From assembly GCF_002575655.3 (NCBI RefSeq), contig NC_053037.3, forward strand, positions 569,014,880-569,078,879: a DNA stretch of 64,000 bases, in the 5' to 3' direction. The notes below the pieces were generated by a model. It saw only the letters and a program-made list of their open reading frames with translations. It made no database searches and was not told the DNA's origin. Origin of the DNA: Aegilops tauschii subsp. strangulata. Its lineage: Eukaryota; Streptophyta; Magnoliopsida; Poales; Poaceae. Position numbers and translations under genes: made by a program. Shown piece by piece: positions 20,986 through 32,792 of the stretch (the first letter of the stretch is position 1; each line of letters starts with the position of its first letter).

Positions 20986-22904
20986 ATCATAGTGAATATC
21001 CAGGAGGTAGAACTGTCCCAGGGATACTCAATAATTCAAATAATGTAAATGGTTAGTCCACAATAATAATAGTCATAATCCTCATATGTCACAGGTTATA
21101 ATCAATATTCTGGTTTAATAGTTTTCTCCTCCGAAGACCGACACTAAGACCGACACTTGACCCATCCCAGACTGTAGTCCTTACCAATGGACACGGCTAT
21201 TCGAATAGATGTATAATCTCTGCAGAGGGTGTACTCTTTACCCACGGGTAACGGATTTCTTTAGTCCATCGGGACTAATTCCGTCAACGGTCTTTTAATT
21301 GAAAACACACCTAAGCGCACACACCAGCCTAACTTACCGGTGTCTGAAATCACCCACGACACCCGTTAAGCGAAACTCTAAGTGGGGAGGCTACAACCTC
21401 GACTTAGCATGGGATCACAAAATTTATACCGCGCGCAAACTAGGGGAGCTACCCCTTCGGCTACAACCGAAACACCCATGCCCCCGGACCAGGTGGCATG
21501 CCTACCGGATGCCTCCGGTATCTTCCACCACGGCCTCTCTGTACGGTGTGTGCTAGGTAAGGGGTTGATAAATTACTGAACCGTACCCTACCTATGGCAG
21601 GGACAAGTGGTAGTATGAAACAAGTATGGGGGTTACTGGAACAAGACTCGATCTACGGCCGACTCAGGAGGTTTATGTATTCCCTGCATGGTTAGCATAG
21701 CAATGTTCTTCATAGTTTCCCGACAGGGTCACCACCCCTCATGCCCCATCATGCCTTACTGCACATTCTCGCCACAAGGAGACGTCAGTCACGGGGTTGT
21801 CTTCACCGGAACATAACCTCCTTTCGGACCCCCTCCGAACTATCATCAGGCACATGTGGCATGAGAAGTAGTTACTGTCACCAATGTCACATACATAACA
21901 GAACAGATTTTCACCATGTGCTTATATGCATGAGTATGATTCCACATAAAATAACACCACTCCACATTAGCATAAATGATGGAGTTCTAAAATATTCTAG
22001 CAAAACAGCACCCAACTTGTATCATATCTGAGTTCAAGATGCTTACCTTCAAGGTGTGGAGGGTTGAGGTGCACTCCAAAACTTTTGAAAGATATAGTCT
22101 CCCCTCCAAATTCCTATTTTCAAAAATATTCAAATAACACATACTTTAAAAACAGCGCAAAAAGTTGTCCTAGATATTTTTGAAATAAATCTTAAAATAA
22201 ACTAGGTGGAATTTGAGAGAGGTAGGAAAAAGATTTAATTCATTTGGACTTCTATTTGAAAAGATATAGCCAGTCAAAGTATCAGTCAAAATTCTGTTTT
22301 TAAAAAAATCAGAAAAAGAAAACGGTTCGGACGAAATACGCTTTCGAGAGGGGACACGTACTTCGGGCTTTACGCCTCCACTTAACCCGCGCGGGCCAAC
22401 CCGTGGGTCACTGACAGTGGGCCCCTTGGGTCCACTGGTCAGGTTTGACCAGTCGTCCCCGCCTTCCTCTCTTCTGGTCGAACGGAGGCGGAGCTCCGGC
22501 GATCGCCGTCGACGAACGGCGGCTCCCCGCGGGATTCTGAGGGTGGGGATGGATCCGCTGGTCCAGGGCGGTCCTCCTAGTGGTTGATAGGCTGGCGGGG
22601 GTGGAGGGGGTCACCGGCGGCGAGCTCCGCGGCGGACGGTGGTTTCGAGAGAAATTGGGGGCTTGGGCTATGGTGGCTCCCGGTCGAGGCTGAGGTGTTG
22701 GGTGGCTCCGTACGGTCGAGGGGAGTCGGATAGTGGCGCTGGAAGGACTAGGGAGGCCCTGCTCGTGACGGACAGGACCGCGGTGTGGCGGCGGCCGAAC
22801 TGACCGGAGACGAGGAGGAAGGCCTCCCTCCGTCGATTGCTTGTTGTGGGGGCTCTAGAGGGATGGCCCGAGGTCGTCTGAGGGTCTGGTTGAGCTCGGG
22901 GCTC

Positions 22905-22912
22905 CTTTTATA
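22905..22912 (-). promoter_or_regulatory. TATA box of element L, left LTR
   Basis: TATAAAAG on the minus strand, within the GC-rich part. The copy in the right (5') LTR is at 29699-29706. It is the most likely core promoter for the genomic transcript. Confidence 0.6.
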
Positions 22913-24185
22913 CGCGGTCGAGGTCGGTTCCCGCGGCTGCGGATAAGAACGCCGGCGAACCGCCGTTCTGTTGCTAGCAGGGCGACGTGGCGGCGACGGG
23001 CGCTAGCGGACGGGCTCGCGGATAAGCTTGGGCTGTTCAGGGGCGAGCTGGCGCGCTGAAGTGGCTCGGGCGGCACCGTCCATGGCAGGACCCTGCTGCG
23101 GACGCCGGCGTGCCGCCAAGGGAGCTTTGACGGCGGCGCTGTAGGGCGCCAGGAGCAGCTTGGAGGGTTCTGGCGAGCGGACGAGAACGGGGCGCGGCCC
23201 TGTGGGCGAGCAGAGGCCAGGGGCAAGACGCGGCGGCTCGGTTGCGCGCGCGAGCAAAACGTGCGCTCTGGGCGCGCCCAGAGCACGCTCGCCAGGTGCT
23301 CGACGAAACGCCAATGCGTGCTAGAGGGCTTGAATGAGGCTGGCAATTAACAGGTCTAGGTTAGTGGTGGCTAGGAGATTAGTGGACATGCTGGTTTGTC
23401 CAGAGGGGCAAGATGACAGTGCAAGCATAAAACTATGCCAAAGCTGTCCATGAACACAAGGTGCTCGACAGAATGCCATGGGCATCTATGCATCTCTTCT
23501 GGTGGCCCAAATCTCCAGGTTGGGGTCTCTTTAGGTGCAAGTGATGATGGCAAGGCTATTTGGGCAAAACCAGAAACTTGTTAGTGCAAGTTTTGCAAAT
23601 CTTCAGTTCTGGACAGAAAGAGAAGGGCATTATTGCATGGACCAAAAATACTCCAATGGGTCCAATCTCCTGGACTTAAGGGTTTGGTAGAGTGGTCAAT
23701 AAGAAGGATAAATCCCAATGCAACAAGAGCAAGATAAAATATGGTTGCAGTACAAATCACCAAACTGGACCAGAATGAAGATGAGGATGATTTGCTCAAA
23801 CTTTTCAAAGAACACCAATGGGTTTTTGCATAAAGTTGAATTATACACTACTACTAACATCCCCCACTTTTGGTGGGATTTTTAAAGAACTATTTAAATA
23901 GATTGTAGTGCAAATGAGGCTCTAAAGCTTATAAAAATCATTTAAAAAAATAAAGCTCAGGAAAAACAATTATGCAAACAAATCCACTGATAAAAGAAAT
24001 GTTTTCTTGAGAGGGTATAAAAGTCCAATAATATTTTTTTGGAAAGTTTTCACTTGGGATAAAAACTCCACAATATCAAAGAAAAGAGAGGTTCTGAAAT
24101 CAAAAGATAAATCGAGAAAATAAAAATTTAATTTCCTAGGAAAATTTTAATTGATAAATCATGGTTAAATTTTTGGGGTGTTACA

Positions 24186-24202
24186 ACACTACCCCCATTA
24201 AG
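24186..24202 (-). promoter_or_regulatory. Polypurine tract region of element L
   Basis: On the minus strand the sequence next to the LTR reads CTTAATGGGGGTAGTGT, a G-rich purine tract in the right place for plus-strand DNA priming. The following 24203-24794 holds no recognised gene. Confidence 0.6.
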
Positions 24203-24794
24203 AAAAATCTCGTCCTCGAGATTTGCTAAAAGCTGTTTTGAACAAACATTGCTCTTACCAAAAAAATCATCCTACTTATGCAATAAAATGTGGCTACAGT
24301 GAGTGGGCAATTAAGTGGTGTAAAACTACAGTGTGGAATACTGGCACTGCATGGAAAAATCCATGGTTGGGGAAAAACGAGATATTTCTACTTTGGTTAC
24401 AGTAAATTTAGAATAAAATTCTAAATTACTAAAATACGCTGGTCGTACCCGAGTGATTACCCACTAACCTCTCCTTCAGAGGTGATCAGTTAGGTGTAAC
24501 ATGTGTATGTGCATTAGCAATTAGTGCACGAGGTCGAGTGGTTGCGGTTGTGAGTCTGCTGTGGTGCTGCGTGAATAAAAATCTACGTCGTGAAGAGATA
24601 TATGCCGCAACGATTCCGGGAAAAATCTCACTTCAGAATTACCGAGAGTGAAAACGGTTAATAAAAATCAACAGCAGTACAAACTACTCACATTAATTGA
24701 AACAAAAAATTTGATTCATCGCACAACTTTAGGATACCACGCATGAGTTGCAACACAGAAATAAATGCTGAGACAATGAACATAGCAGTGACGT

Positions 24795-25427
24795 CTACAA
24801 TGACAACGGTAAATGGATAGGGTCCTGAGAAAGCGTCTCTGGTACTGGGGCACACTCCTCTTCTATCGGGGGAAGTGGATTGACTAGCCGATGAATGCGT
24901 CTCTCCTGGTCGGGCCTCAGTGGTCTGCCAATAGCGATCTGAGGATTTAAATCAGCGAGGCTCTGGAGATAACCCATTACCCACTGAGTCAAACGCTCTT
25001 GAGCGATAACATACTGGGCAAGGTTGGTCAGTACCGGGTCTCTCTCAATTCGTCCACCGGGAAAAGATGCTACTTCTCCGGGTGCCGCACGGCTCGGGAA
25101 ATAATAATACCCTCGTTCGCTGGCATAGGGCACCGCGAATCAAAGGCGAGCAAGTGCTTCGTATGCAGCAGCTTCTATGGCCATTTGCGGAGTCGGCATA
25201 GATTTCCCCACAAAGGATACTTCCGTTGGGTCTTGGTTTGGGTTTGTGGGAGGGATGTGCACCACTGCCCAATATTTCGAGGTGGATGGGGTGATCCTCG
25301 ATTTGAGCAACTCGTACTGGGGTGGATGGATGGCACTCATGGTACTGCAGGTAAAGTCCCACAATATTTTGAAAAAACTACCGGGGGTGGCATCTGGGGT
25401 TCTCAGATAAAAACTAGGGCTCGGCAT
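24795..25427 (-). pseudogene. Element L gene 2: dsRNA-binding-fold-like protein (one in-frame stop)
   Basis: The ATG at 25427 begins MPSPSFYLRT. With one TGA (25140-25142, codon 96) the frame runs 210 codons to a stop at 24795. Residues about 35-95 (HPPQYELL, KYWAVVHI, VSFVGKS, AIEAAAYEALARL) have the order and spacing of a double-stranded RNA-binding fold: helix or PxY entry, three strands, and an Ala-rich last helix. The basic KKxAK signature is absent, so RNA binding is not certain. RGYYYFPSR and ERDPVLTNLAQYVIAQERL follow. The same features in the same order occur in gene 1 (25806-26600), so the two are paralogues. A TATATAAAAG box lies about 70 bp upstream. The single stop may be a mutation, since the frame continues cleanly on both sides. 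The function is unknown. Confidence 0.6.
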
Positions 25428-25491
25428 GGCAAGAAATGGCTGTGAAAGTTGTGCACCAGATGAGGAATACTTGGCAAGGTCACGAGGTGGC

Positions 25492-25502
25492 CTTTTATAT
25501 AG
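25492..25502 (-). promoter_or_regulatory. TATA box of element L gene 2
   Basis: CTATATAAAAGG-type box on the minus strand, about 65-75 bp upstream of the ATG at 25427 and inside the internal region. Gene 1 has an equivalent box. Confidence 0.6.
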
Positions 25503-25805
25503 CATCTGGGCGGGGTCATTTATCGCGGTGAAAGGTAACTAGTTTGTCGGTTCTGCTCTTATGGGGGTCGGGGTCAAAGCTACAGATATACATATCTCAC
25601 AAAGTGACGCATTACTGTGGGTGTCGTCGGGGTGGTTTTGGTAGCTGCACCCGGAATTTAAAAATGCAACTGTACGCTAACGTACTTATGCATGGCTACT
25701 ATTCAAAAATAGGGGCGCACAAGCAGACAACATTTAATTATGGTGATACAGGATCACACAATTACAAGGCGTAGAAATACTAAGGCTCGATACTACTCGA
25801 GTAAC

Positions 25806-26600
25806 TTAGTCTACTTCGTTAATATCTAAGCGGGCTTGCCTTGTGGACGTCGAGGCTTCTCCACGGGTTTCACCGTCGGGATTAGCTGGATGAGGTTGAG
25901 GGGCTGCAGGGTCGGGGTAGCGATGATGACCATCGCGGGGGTTGTTGGCCACAATCCCGTTGGAGCGTGTTCCCAAAAGGCGACAAAGCACTTCTGGGGA
26001 CACCAAAGCATTTTGGCCGATGGCTGGGGAAGTCCTCAAGGACTTGATCGGTTGTCCGAACAGCACGACTGGGTTGTCGGCGTCGGGCTCATCTTCTCTT
26101 CTTGCCGGGGCTCGGCGAACCAGTTCTCCACGAGCTGCGATCAGATCAAGGGTGATCTGATCGAACAGTTCCTCTAGTGCACTTACATAGCGCACCAGAT
26201 GCAACAATGCAGGATCCGTCTCGTGATCTCCGTTGGCACCCTTGGGCGGCCTACCATACCCGTCACGGCTAGGGTAGTAGTAGAACGAGCGACAATTAAC
26301 TCTGGGCGACAAGTGCCGGAGTTGAACTATAGCCTCTCGAGCTGCTAGCTGGATGGCTTGTGGCTCAAAGGAAGTTGACCTTCCAGTGAACCTGTAGGGG
26401 CGTTCTGGCGATAGACCCCTACCATAGATGTGTACAGTTGCCCAGAATTGACGGCTCTCACCGCTCATGGGTCCTTGGTACACAACATATTCTGGGGGCT
26501 CTTCTAATGCATAGGCACGGCGGGTGAGGTTTGCGAGCACGGTCACAAAACCTCCAAGGTTGGTGGCTGTGGTCTCATTGTGCGTAATAGGGCCAGGCAT
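25806..26600 (-). CDS. Element L gene 1: dsRNA-binding-fold-like protein of unknown function
   Basis: An uninterrupted 264-codon frame starts MPGPITHNETT. Residues 35-95 show PPEY, FWATVHIYGRG, PYRFTGRS and EPQAIQLAAREAIVQLR, the strand-strand-strand-helix pattern of the dsRBD fold, with a conserved PPxY entry and Ala-rich last helix but no basic KKxAK motif. Residues 105-160 (CRSFYYYPSRDGYGRPP, DPALLHLVRYVSALEELF) match gene 2. The Pro/Arg-rich C terminus (about 165-264) is probably disordered and ends STRQARLDINEVD. No Gag, zinc-knuckle, protease or RT motif is present. A TATA box stands 56 bp upstream, suggesting an internal promoter. It could be a captured host gene or a highly derived Gag substitute; the sequence does not decide. 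The open frame alone suggests that it was recently under selection. Confidence 0.65.
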   Translation of the reverse strand: MPGPITHNETTATNLGGFVTVLANLTRRAYALEEPPEYVVYQGPMSGESRQFWATVHIYGRGLSPERPYRFTGRSTSFEPQAIQLAAREAIVQLRHLSPRVNCRSFYYYPSRDGYGRPPKGANGDHETDPALLHLVRYVSALEELFDQITLDLIAARGELVRRAPARREDEPDADNPVVLFGQPIKSLRTSPAIGQNALVSPEVLCRLLGTRSNGIVANNPRDGHHRYPDPAAPQPHPANPDGETRGEASTSTRQARLDINEVD

Positions 26601-26655
26601 TATGCCTCGAGTTGGGGGAAGAGGTTGTGCTGTGCTGTGATGAGGCTAGCGTGCC

Positions 26656-26664
26656 CTTTTTATA
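26656..26664 (-). promoter_or_regulatory. TATA box of element L gene 1
   Basis: TATAAAAAG on the minus strand, ending 56 bp before the ATG at 26600. The remaining 26665-26899 up to the primer-binding site holds no gene. Confidence 0.6.
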
Positions 26665-26899
26665 GAAAAGGGGACGGAGTCTTCCTTCGCACGCTTGCGA
26701 ATGAGACCAATTAGGTGTCGGTAACTGGCGCGTGATCGACAGACTAGGCTGATAGGTTGGGCACCGACTGCCAAAAGCGTCGGGGTCACTGTGTGGCTAT
26801 CTTACACGGGAAGCTTGGCCGGGGTTAGGTTAAGGTCTGGTGGGTCGGTTAACCTAGGTTTATTGACCTGGCTAAGATAGGATTAGCCAATGGTCAGCC

Positions 26900-26914
26900 T
26901 GGCTCTGATACCAA
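26900..26914 (-). promoter_or_regulatory. Primer-binding site of element L
   Basis: On the minus strand it reads TTGGTATCAGAGCCA, three bases inside the right LTR. It is complementary to the 3' end of initiator Met-tRNA, the usual primer of plant LTR retrotransposons. It fixes the minus orientation of the element. Confidence 0.9.
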
Positions 26915-27472
26915 GTTTGTCAGGACCGGATTTTCAGGATAGTAATTTCCCAAAAAGACGGCCCTTGTGCTCACCAGCCCCAGGATTACTGTTAGCTGAT
27001 GAGGCACAATCTTGATACAGAAATTCCAAGCAAAGTACAAGATATGTAGCACAAGACCATTGTGGCCTATGAGTACAACAATTGGTTTCTCGTGGTTGAT
27101 GGCGGAAGCGGTTTGTGGTTCATCTGCGTCTATGGGACTCCATTTCACATAGGAACAGCTGACCAGGGTAACTCCTATCTTCGCGCGGCTGCTATCTCCA
27201 TTGCCTAGGTTCCAGGACTGTCATCGCAGCGCTCCTCTCCATGCAAGAAAGCTGGCCAAGACAATAGCTAGGGACAAGCCAGTGAGTACTTTGAATGTAC
27301 TCGCAAACATCATGAAAACAGGTATAACATAGCAGGTGATAATCATGCACGAAAATAATCCACAATCACTTAGTCAGTCCCAAAATAAAACTCACGATGC
27401 ACGTAAGCAGGAAATTAAAAATGCACCGATCGGGTGTCTGAAGCGACACCTTGAATGGGTAATAATATAAAG

Positions 27473-27775
27473 CGTGCCTCAGTCGGGCGTCTGAGCGACG
27501 TCACATAAAGGGCTTATATAAAAAAAATAACAAATATGCCACAGTCGGGCATCTGAGCAACACCACATAAAGGGCTTATAAGGTAAATAAATAACAAGCA
27601 TGCCACAGTCGGGCGTCTCAGCGACACCACATAAAGGGCTTATAAGGTAAATAAATAACAAGCATGCCACAATCGGGCGTCTCAGCGACACCATATAAAG
27701 GGCTTATAAGGTAAATAAATAACAGGCATGCCACAGTCGGGCGTCTCAGCGACACCACATAAAGGGCTTATAAAT
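27473..27775. repeat. Five tandem copies of the 64-bp unit in the right L LTR
   Basis: Same unit as at 20740-20985 but with one more copy. The extra unit carries private changes (for example GCCACAATCGGGCG and ACACCATATAAAG). Confidence 0.9.
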
Positions 27776-29698
27776 AAAAGGATCATAGTGAATATCCAGG
27801 AGGTAGAACCGTCCCAGGGATACTCAATAATTCAAATAATGTAAATGGTTAGTCCACAATAATAATAATCATAATCCTCATATGTCACAGGTCATCAATA
27901 TTCTGGTTTAACAGTTTTCTCCTCCGAAGACCGACACTAAGACCGACACTTGACCCATCCCAGACTGTAGTTCTTACCCATGGACACGGCTATTCGAATA
28001 GATGTATAATCTCTGCAGAGGGTGTACTCTTTACCCACGGGTAACGGATTTCTTTAGTCCATCGGGACTAATTCCGTCTACGGTCTTTTAGTTGAAAACA
28101 CACCTAATCGCACACACCAGCCTAACTTACCGGTGTCTAGAATCACCCACGACACCCGTTAAGCGAAACTCTAAGTGGGGAGGCTACAACCTCGACTTAG
28201 CATGGGATCACAAAATTTATACCGCGCGCAAACTAGGGGAGCTACCCCTTCGGCTACAACCGAAACACCCATGCCCCCGGACCAGGTGGCATGCCTACCG
28301 GATGCCTCCGGTATCTTCCACCATGGCCTCTCTATACGGTGTGTGCTAGGTAAGGGGTTGATAACTTACTAAACCGTACCCTACCTATGGCAGGGACAAG
28401 TGGTAGTACGAAACAAGTATGGGGGTTACTGGAACAAGACTCGATCTACGGCCGACTCAGGAGGTTTATGTATTCCCTGCATGGTTAGCATAGCAATGTT
28501 CTTCATAGTTTCCCGACAGGGTCACCACCCCTCATGCCCCATCATGCCTTACTGCACATTCTCGCCACAAGGAGACGTCAGTCACGGGGTTGTCTTCACC
28601 GGAACATAACCTCCTTTCGGACCCCCTCCGAACTATCATCAGGCACATGTGGCATGAGAAGTAGTTACTGTCACCAATGTCACATACATAACAGAACAGA
28701 TTTTCTCCATGCGCTTATATGCATGAGTATGATTCCACATAAAATAACACCACTCCACATTAGCATAAATGATGGAGTTCTAAAATATTCTAGCAAAACA
28801 GCACCCAACTTGTATCATATCTGAGTTCAAGATGCTTGCCTTCAAGGTGTGGAGGGGTGAGGTGCACTCCAAAACTTTTCAAAGATATAGTCTCCCCTCC
28901 AAATTCCTATTTTCAAAAATATTCAAATAACACATACTTTAAAAACAGCGCAAAAAGCTGTCCTAGATATTTTTGAAATAAATCTTAAAATAAACTAGGT
29001 GGAATTTGTGAGAGGTAGGAAAAAGAATTAATTCATTGAGAGTATTATTTAAAAAGATATAGCCAGTCAAAGTTTCAGTCAAAATTCTGTTTTAAAAAAA
29101 AATAGAAAAAGAAAATGGTTCGGACGAAATACGCTTTCGAGAGGGGGACACGTACTTCGGGCTTTACGCCTCCACTTAACCCGCGCGGGCCGACCCGTGG
29201 GTCACTGACAGTGGGCCCCTTGGGTCCACTGGTCAGGTTTCACAAGTCGTCCCCGCCTTCCTCTCTTTTGGCCGAACGGAGGCGGAGCTCCGGCGATCGC
29301 CGTCGACGAACGGCGGCTTCCCGCGGGATTCTGAGGGCGGGGATGGATCCGCTGGTCCAGGGCGGTCCTCCCAGTGGTTGATAGGCTGGCGGGGGTGGAG
29401 GGGGTCACCGGCGGCGAGCTCCGCGGCGGAGGGTGGTTTCGGGAGCAATTGGGGGCTTGGGCTACGGTGGCTCCCGGTCGAGGCTGAGGTGTTGGGTGGC
29501 TCCGTACGGTCGAGGGGAGTCGGACGGTGGCGCTGGAAGGACTAGGGAGGCCCTGCTCGTGACGGACGGGACCGCGGTGTGGCGGCGGCCGAACTGACCG
29601 GAGACGAGGAGGAAGGCCTCCCTCCGTCGATTGCTTGTTGTGGGGGCTCTAGAGGGATGGCCCGAGGTCGTCTGAGGGTCTGGTTGAGCTCGGGGCTC

Positions 29699-29706
29699 CT
29701 TTTATA
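29699..29706 (-). promoter_or_regulatory. TATA box of element L, right (5') LTR
   Basis: TATAAAAG on the minus strand, identical to the copy at 22905-22912. In the element's sense it lies downstream of the Copia B insertion point, so Copia B separates it from the upstream part of the LTR. Confidence 0.6.
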
Positions 29707-29813
29707 CGCGGTCAAGGTCGGTTCCCGCGGCTGCGGATAAGAACGCCGGCGAACCGCCGTTCTGTTGCTAGCAGGGCGACGTGGCGGCGACGGGTGCTAG
29801 CGGACGGGCTCGC

Positions 29814-31470
29814 TGAAGGAAATATGCCCCAGAGGCAATAATAAAGTATTATATATTTCCTTATATCATGGTAAATGTTTATTATTCATGCTAGAATTGT
29901 GTTAACCGGAAACATAATACATGTGTGAATACATAGACAAACAGAGTGTCACTAGTATGCCTCTACTTGACTAGCTCGTTGATCAAAGATGGTTATGTTT
30001 CCTAGCCATAGACATGAGTTGTCATTTGATTAACAGGATCACCACATTAGGAGAATGACGTGATTGACTTGACCCATTCAGTTAGCTTAGCACTCGATCG
30101 TTTAGTATGTTGCTATTGCTTTCTTCATGACTTATACATGTTCCTATGACTATGAGATTATGCAACTCCCGTTTACCGGAGGAACACTTTGTGTGCTACC
30201 AAACGTGACAACGTAGCTGGGTGATTCTAAAGGTGCTCTACAGGTGTCTCCAAAGGTACTTGTTGGGTTGGCGTATTTCGAGATTAGGATTTGTCACTCC
30301 AATTGTCGGAGAGGTATCTCTAGGCCCACTCGGTAATGCACATCACTATAAGCCTCGCAAGCATTGTGACTAATGAGTTAGTTGCGGGATGATGTGTTAC
30401 GGAACGAGTAAAGAGACTTGCCGGTAATGAGATTGAACTAGGTATCGAGATACCGACGATCAAATCTCGGGCAAGTAACATACCGGTGACAAAGGAAACA
30501 CCGTATGTTGTTATGCGGTTTGACCGATAAAGATCTTCGTAGAATATGTGGGAGCCAATATGGGCATCAAGGTCCCGCTATTGGTTATTGACCGGAGACG
30601 TGTCTCGGTCATGTCTACATAGTTCTCGAACCCGTAAGGTCTGCACGCTTAACGTTACGATGACAGTTTTATTGAGTTTTGATGTACCGAAGGAGTTCGG
30701 AGTCGCGGATGAGATCGGGGATATGACGAGGAGTCTCGAAATGGTCGAGACATAAAAATCGATATATTGGACGACTATATTCGGACTTCGGAAAGGTTCC
30801 GAGTGATTCGGGTATTTTTCGGAGTACCGCAGAGTTACGGGAATTCGTATTGGGCTTTAATGGGCCATACGGGAAAGGAGAGAAAGGCCTCAAAAGGTGG
30901 CCGCACCCCTCCCCATGGTCTGGTCCGAATTGGACTAGGGAAGGGGGGCGCACCCTTCCTTCTTTCTCCTTCCCCATTCCCTTCTCCTACTCCCACAAGG
31001 AAAGGAGGAGTCCTACTCCCGGTGGGAGTAGGACTCCCCCCTATGGCGCGCCTCTCCCCTTGGCCGGCTGCCTCCCCCTTGCTCCTTTATATACGGGGGC
31101 AGGGGGGCACCCCAGAGACACAACAATTGATCCTTGAGATCTCTTAGCCGTGTGCGGTGCCCTGCGTCGGTGGAACATCATCATCGTCACCACGCCGTCG
31201 TGCTAACGAAACTCTCCCTCAACACTCGGCTGGATCGGAGTTCGAGGGACGTCATCGAGCTGAACGTGTGTAGATCTCGGAGGTGCCGTACGTTCGGTAC
31301 TTGATCGGTCGGATCGTGAAGACGTACAACTACATCAACCGCGTTGTGATAACGCTTCCGCTGTCGGTCTACGAGGGTACGTGGACAACACTCTCCCCTC
31401 TCGTTGCTATGCATCACCATGATCTTGCGTGTGCGTAGGAATTTTTTTGAAATTACTACGTTCCCCAACA
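29814..31470 (+). repeat. Copia B 5' LTR
   Basis: A 1657-bp LTR with TTTATATA at 31086-31093, the probable core promoter, about 380 bp before the LTR end. It has a small deletion relative to the 3' LTR after TGTGCGGTGCC. Confidence 0.93.
31086..31093 (+). promoter_or_regulatory. TATA box, Copia B 5' LTR
   Basis: TTTATATA in the context CTCCTTTATATACGGGGG. The same box occurs in the other LTRs of this family at 38046-38053, 39737-39744 and 46538-46545. Confidence 0.65.
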
Positions 31471-31471
31471 G

Positions 31472-31484
31472 TGGTATCAGAGCC
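31472..31484 (+). promoter_or_regulatory. Primer-binding site of Copia B
   Basis: TGGTATCAGAGCC, one base after the LTR, complementary to initiator Met-tRNA. The leader 31485-32792 after it contains no gene; it has a tandem 32-bp duplication around GGAGATGGAGATCACAAGCA (about 32134-32190). Confidence 0.92.
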
Positions 31485-32792
31485 TGGTTTTATGCGTTGA
31501 TGCTATGCACGAGTAGAACACAAGTGAGTTGTGGGCGATATAAGTCATACTGCTTACCAGCATGTCATACTTTGGTTCAGCGGTATTGTGAGATGAAGCG
31601 GCCTGGACCGACATTACGCGTACGCTTACGCGAGACTGATTTCACCGTTGCGAGCACTCGTTGCTTAAAGGTGACCGGCGGGTGTCTGTCTCTCTCACTT
31701 TAGTTGAACCGAGTGTGGCTACGCCCGGTCCTTGCGAAGGTTAAAACAACACCAACTTGACAAACTATCGTTGTGTTTTTGATGCGTAGGTAAGAACGGT
31801 TCTTGCTAAGCCCGTAGCAGCCACGTAAAATATGCAACAACAAAGTAGAGGACGTCTAACTTGTTTTTGCAGGGCATGATGTGATGTGATATGGTCAAGA
31901 CATGATGTGATATAATGTGTTGTATGAGATGATCATGTTTTGTAACCGAGTTATCGGCAACTGGCAGGAGCCATATGGTTGTCGCTTTATTGTATGAGAT
32001 GCAATCGCCATGTAATAGTTTTACTTTATCACTAAGCGGTAGCGATAGTCGTAAAAGCAATTAGTTGGCGAGACGACAACGATGCTACGATGGAGATCAA
32101 GGTGTCGCGCCGGTGATGATGGTGATCATGACGGTGCTTTGGAGATGGAGATCACAAGCACGGTGCTTCGGAGATGGAGATCACAAGCACAAGATGATGA
32201 TGGCCATATCATATCACTTCTATTGATTGCATGTGATGTTAATCCTTTATGCATCTTATCTTGCTTTGTTTGACGGTAGCATTATAAGTTGATCCTTCAC
32301 TAAATTATCAAAGTATAAGTGTTCTCCCTGAGTATGCACCGTTGCGAAAGTTCTTCGTGCTGAGACACCACGTGATTATCGGGTGTGATAGGCTCTACGT
32401 TCAAATACAACGGGTGCAAAACAGTTGCACACGCGGAATACTCAGGTTAAACTTGACGAGCCTAGCATATAACAGATATGGCCTCGGAACACGGAGATCG
32501 AAAGGTCGAGCGTGAATCATATAGTAGATATGATCAACATAGTGATGTTCACCATTGAAACTACTCCATCTCACGTGATGATCGGACATGGTTTAGTTGA
32601 TATGGATCACGTGATCACTTAGAGGATTAGAGGGATGTCTATCTAAGTCGGAGTTCTTAAGTAATATGATTAATTGAACTTAAATTTATCATGAACTTAG
32701 TCCTGATAGTATTTTGCAAATTATGTTGTAGATCAATAGCTCGCGTTGTTGCTTCCCTGTGTTTATTTTTGATATGTTCCTAGAGAAAAATT

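Larger units (their letters stand above)
20186..24185 (-). repeat. Element L left LTR (3' LTR in element sense)
   Basis: A full 4000-bp copy. It carries a tandem 64-bp array (20740-20985), a GC-rich stretch (22380-23330) with a minus-strand TATA box, and the AT-rich end (23870-24185). It is close in sequence to the right LTR (about four differences in the first 145 bases), so the insertion is fairly recent. Long open frames in the GC-rich part (for example 22855-23346, minus) show no domain and are probably chance. Confidence 0.93.

Noticed and set aside
21299..22031. Plus-strand frames repeated in both L LTRs (for example 21741-22031 and 28534-28824)
   Set aside because: They are on the strand opposite to element L and repeat only because the LTR is repeated; no domain or promoter is seen.
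22855..23346. A 163-codon minus-strand frame in the L LTR and similar frames at 38419-38813
   Set aside because: The frame lies in GC-rich LTR sequence, upstream of the LTR TATA box, with no domain and composition typical of a chance open frame. The right-LTR copy differs in frame length.
31472..31484. tRNA gene candidates at TGGTATCAGAGCC sites
   Set aside because: These are primer-binding sites complementary to the tRNA 3' end; no cloverleaf surrounds them.
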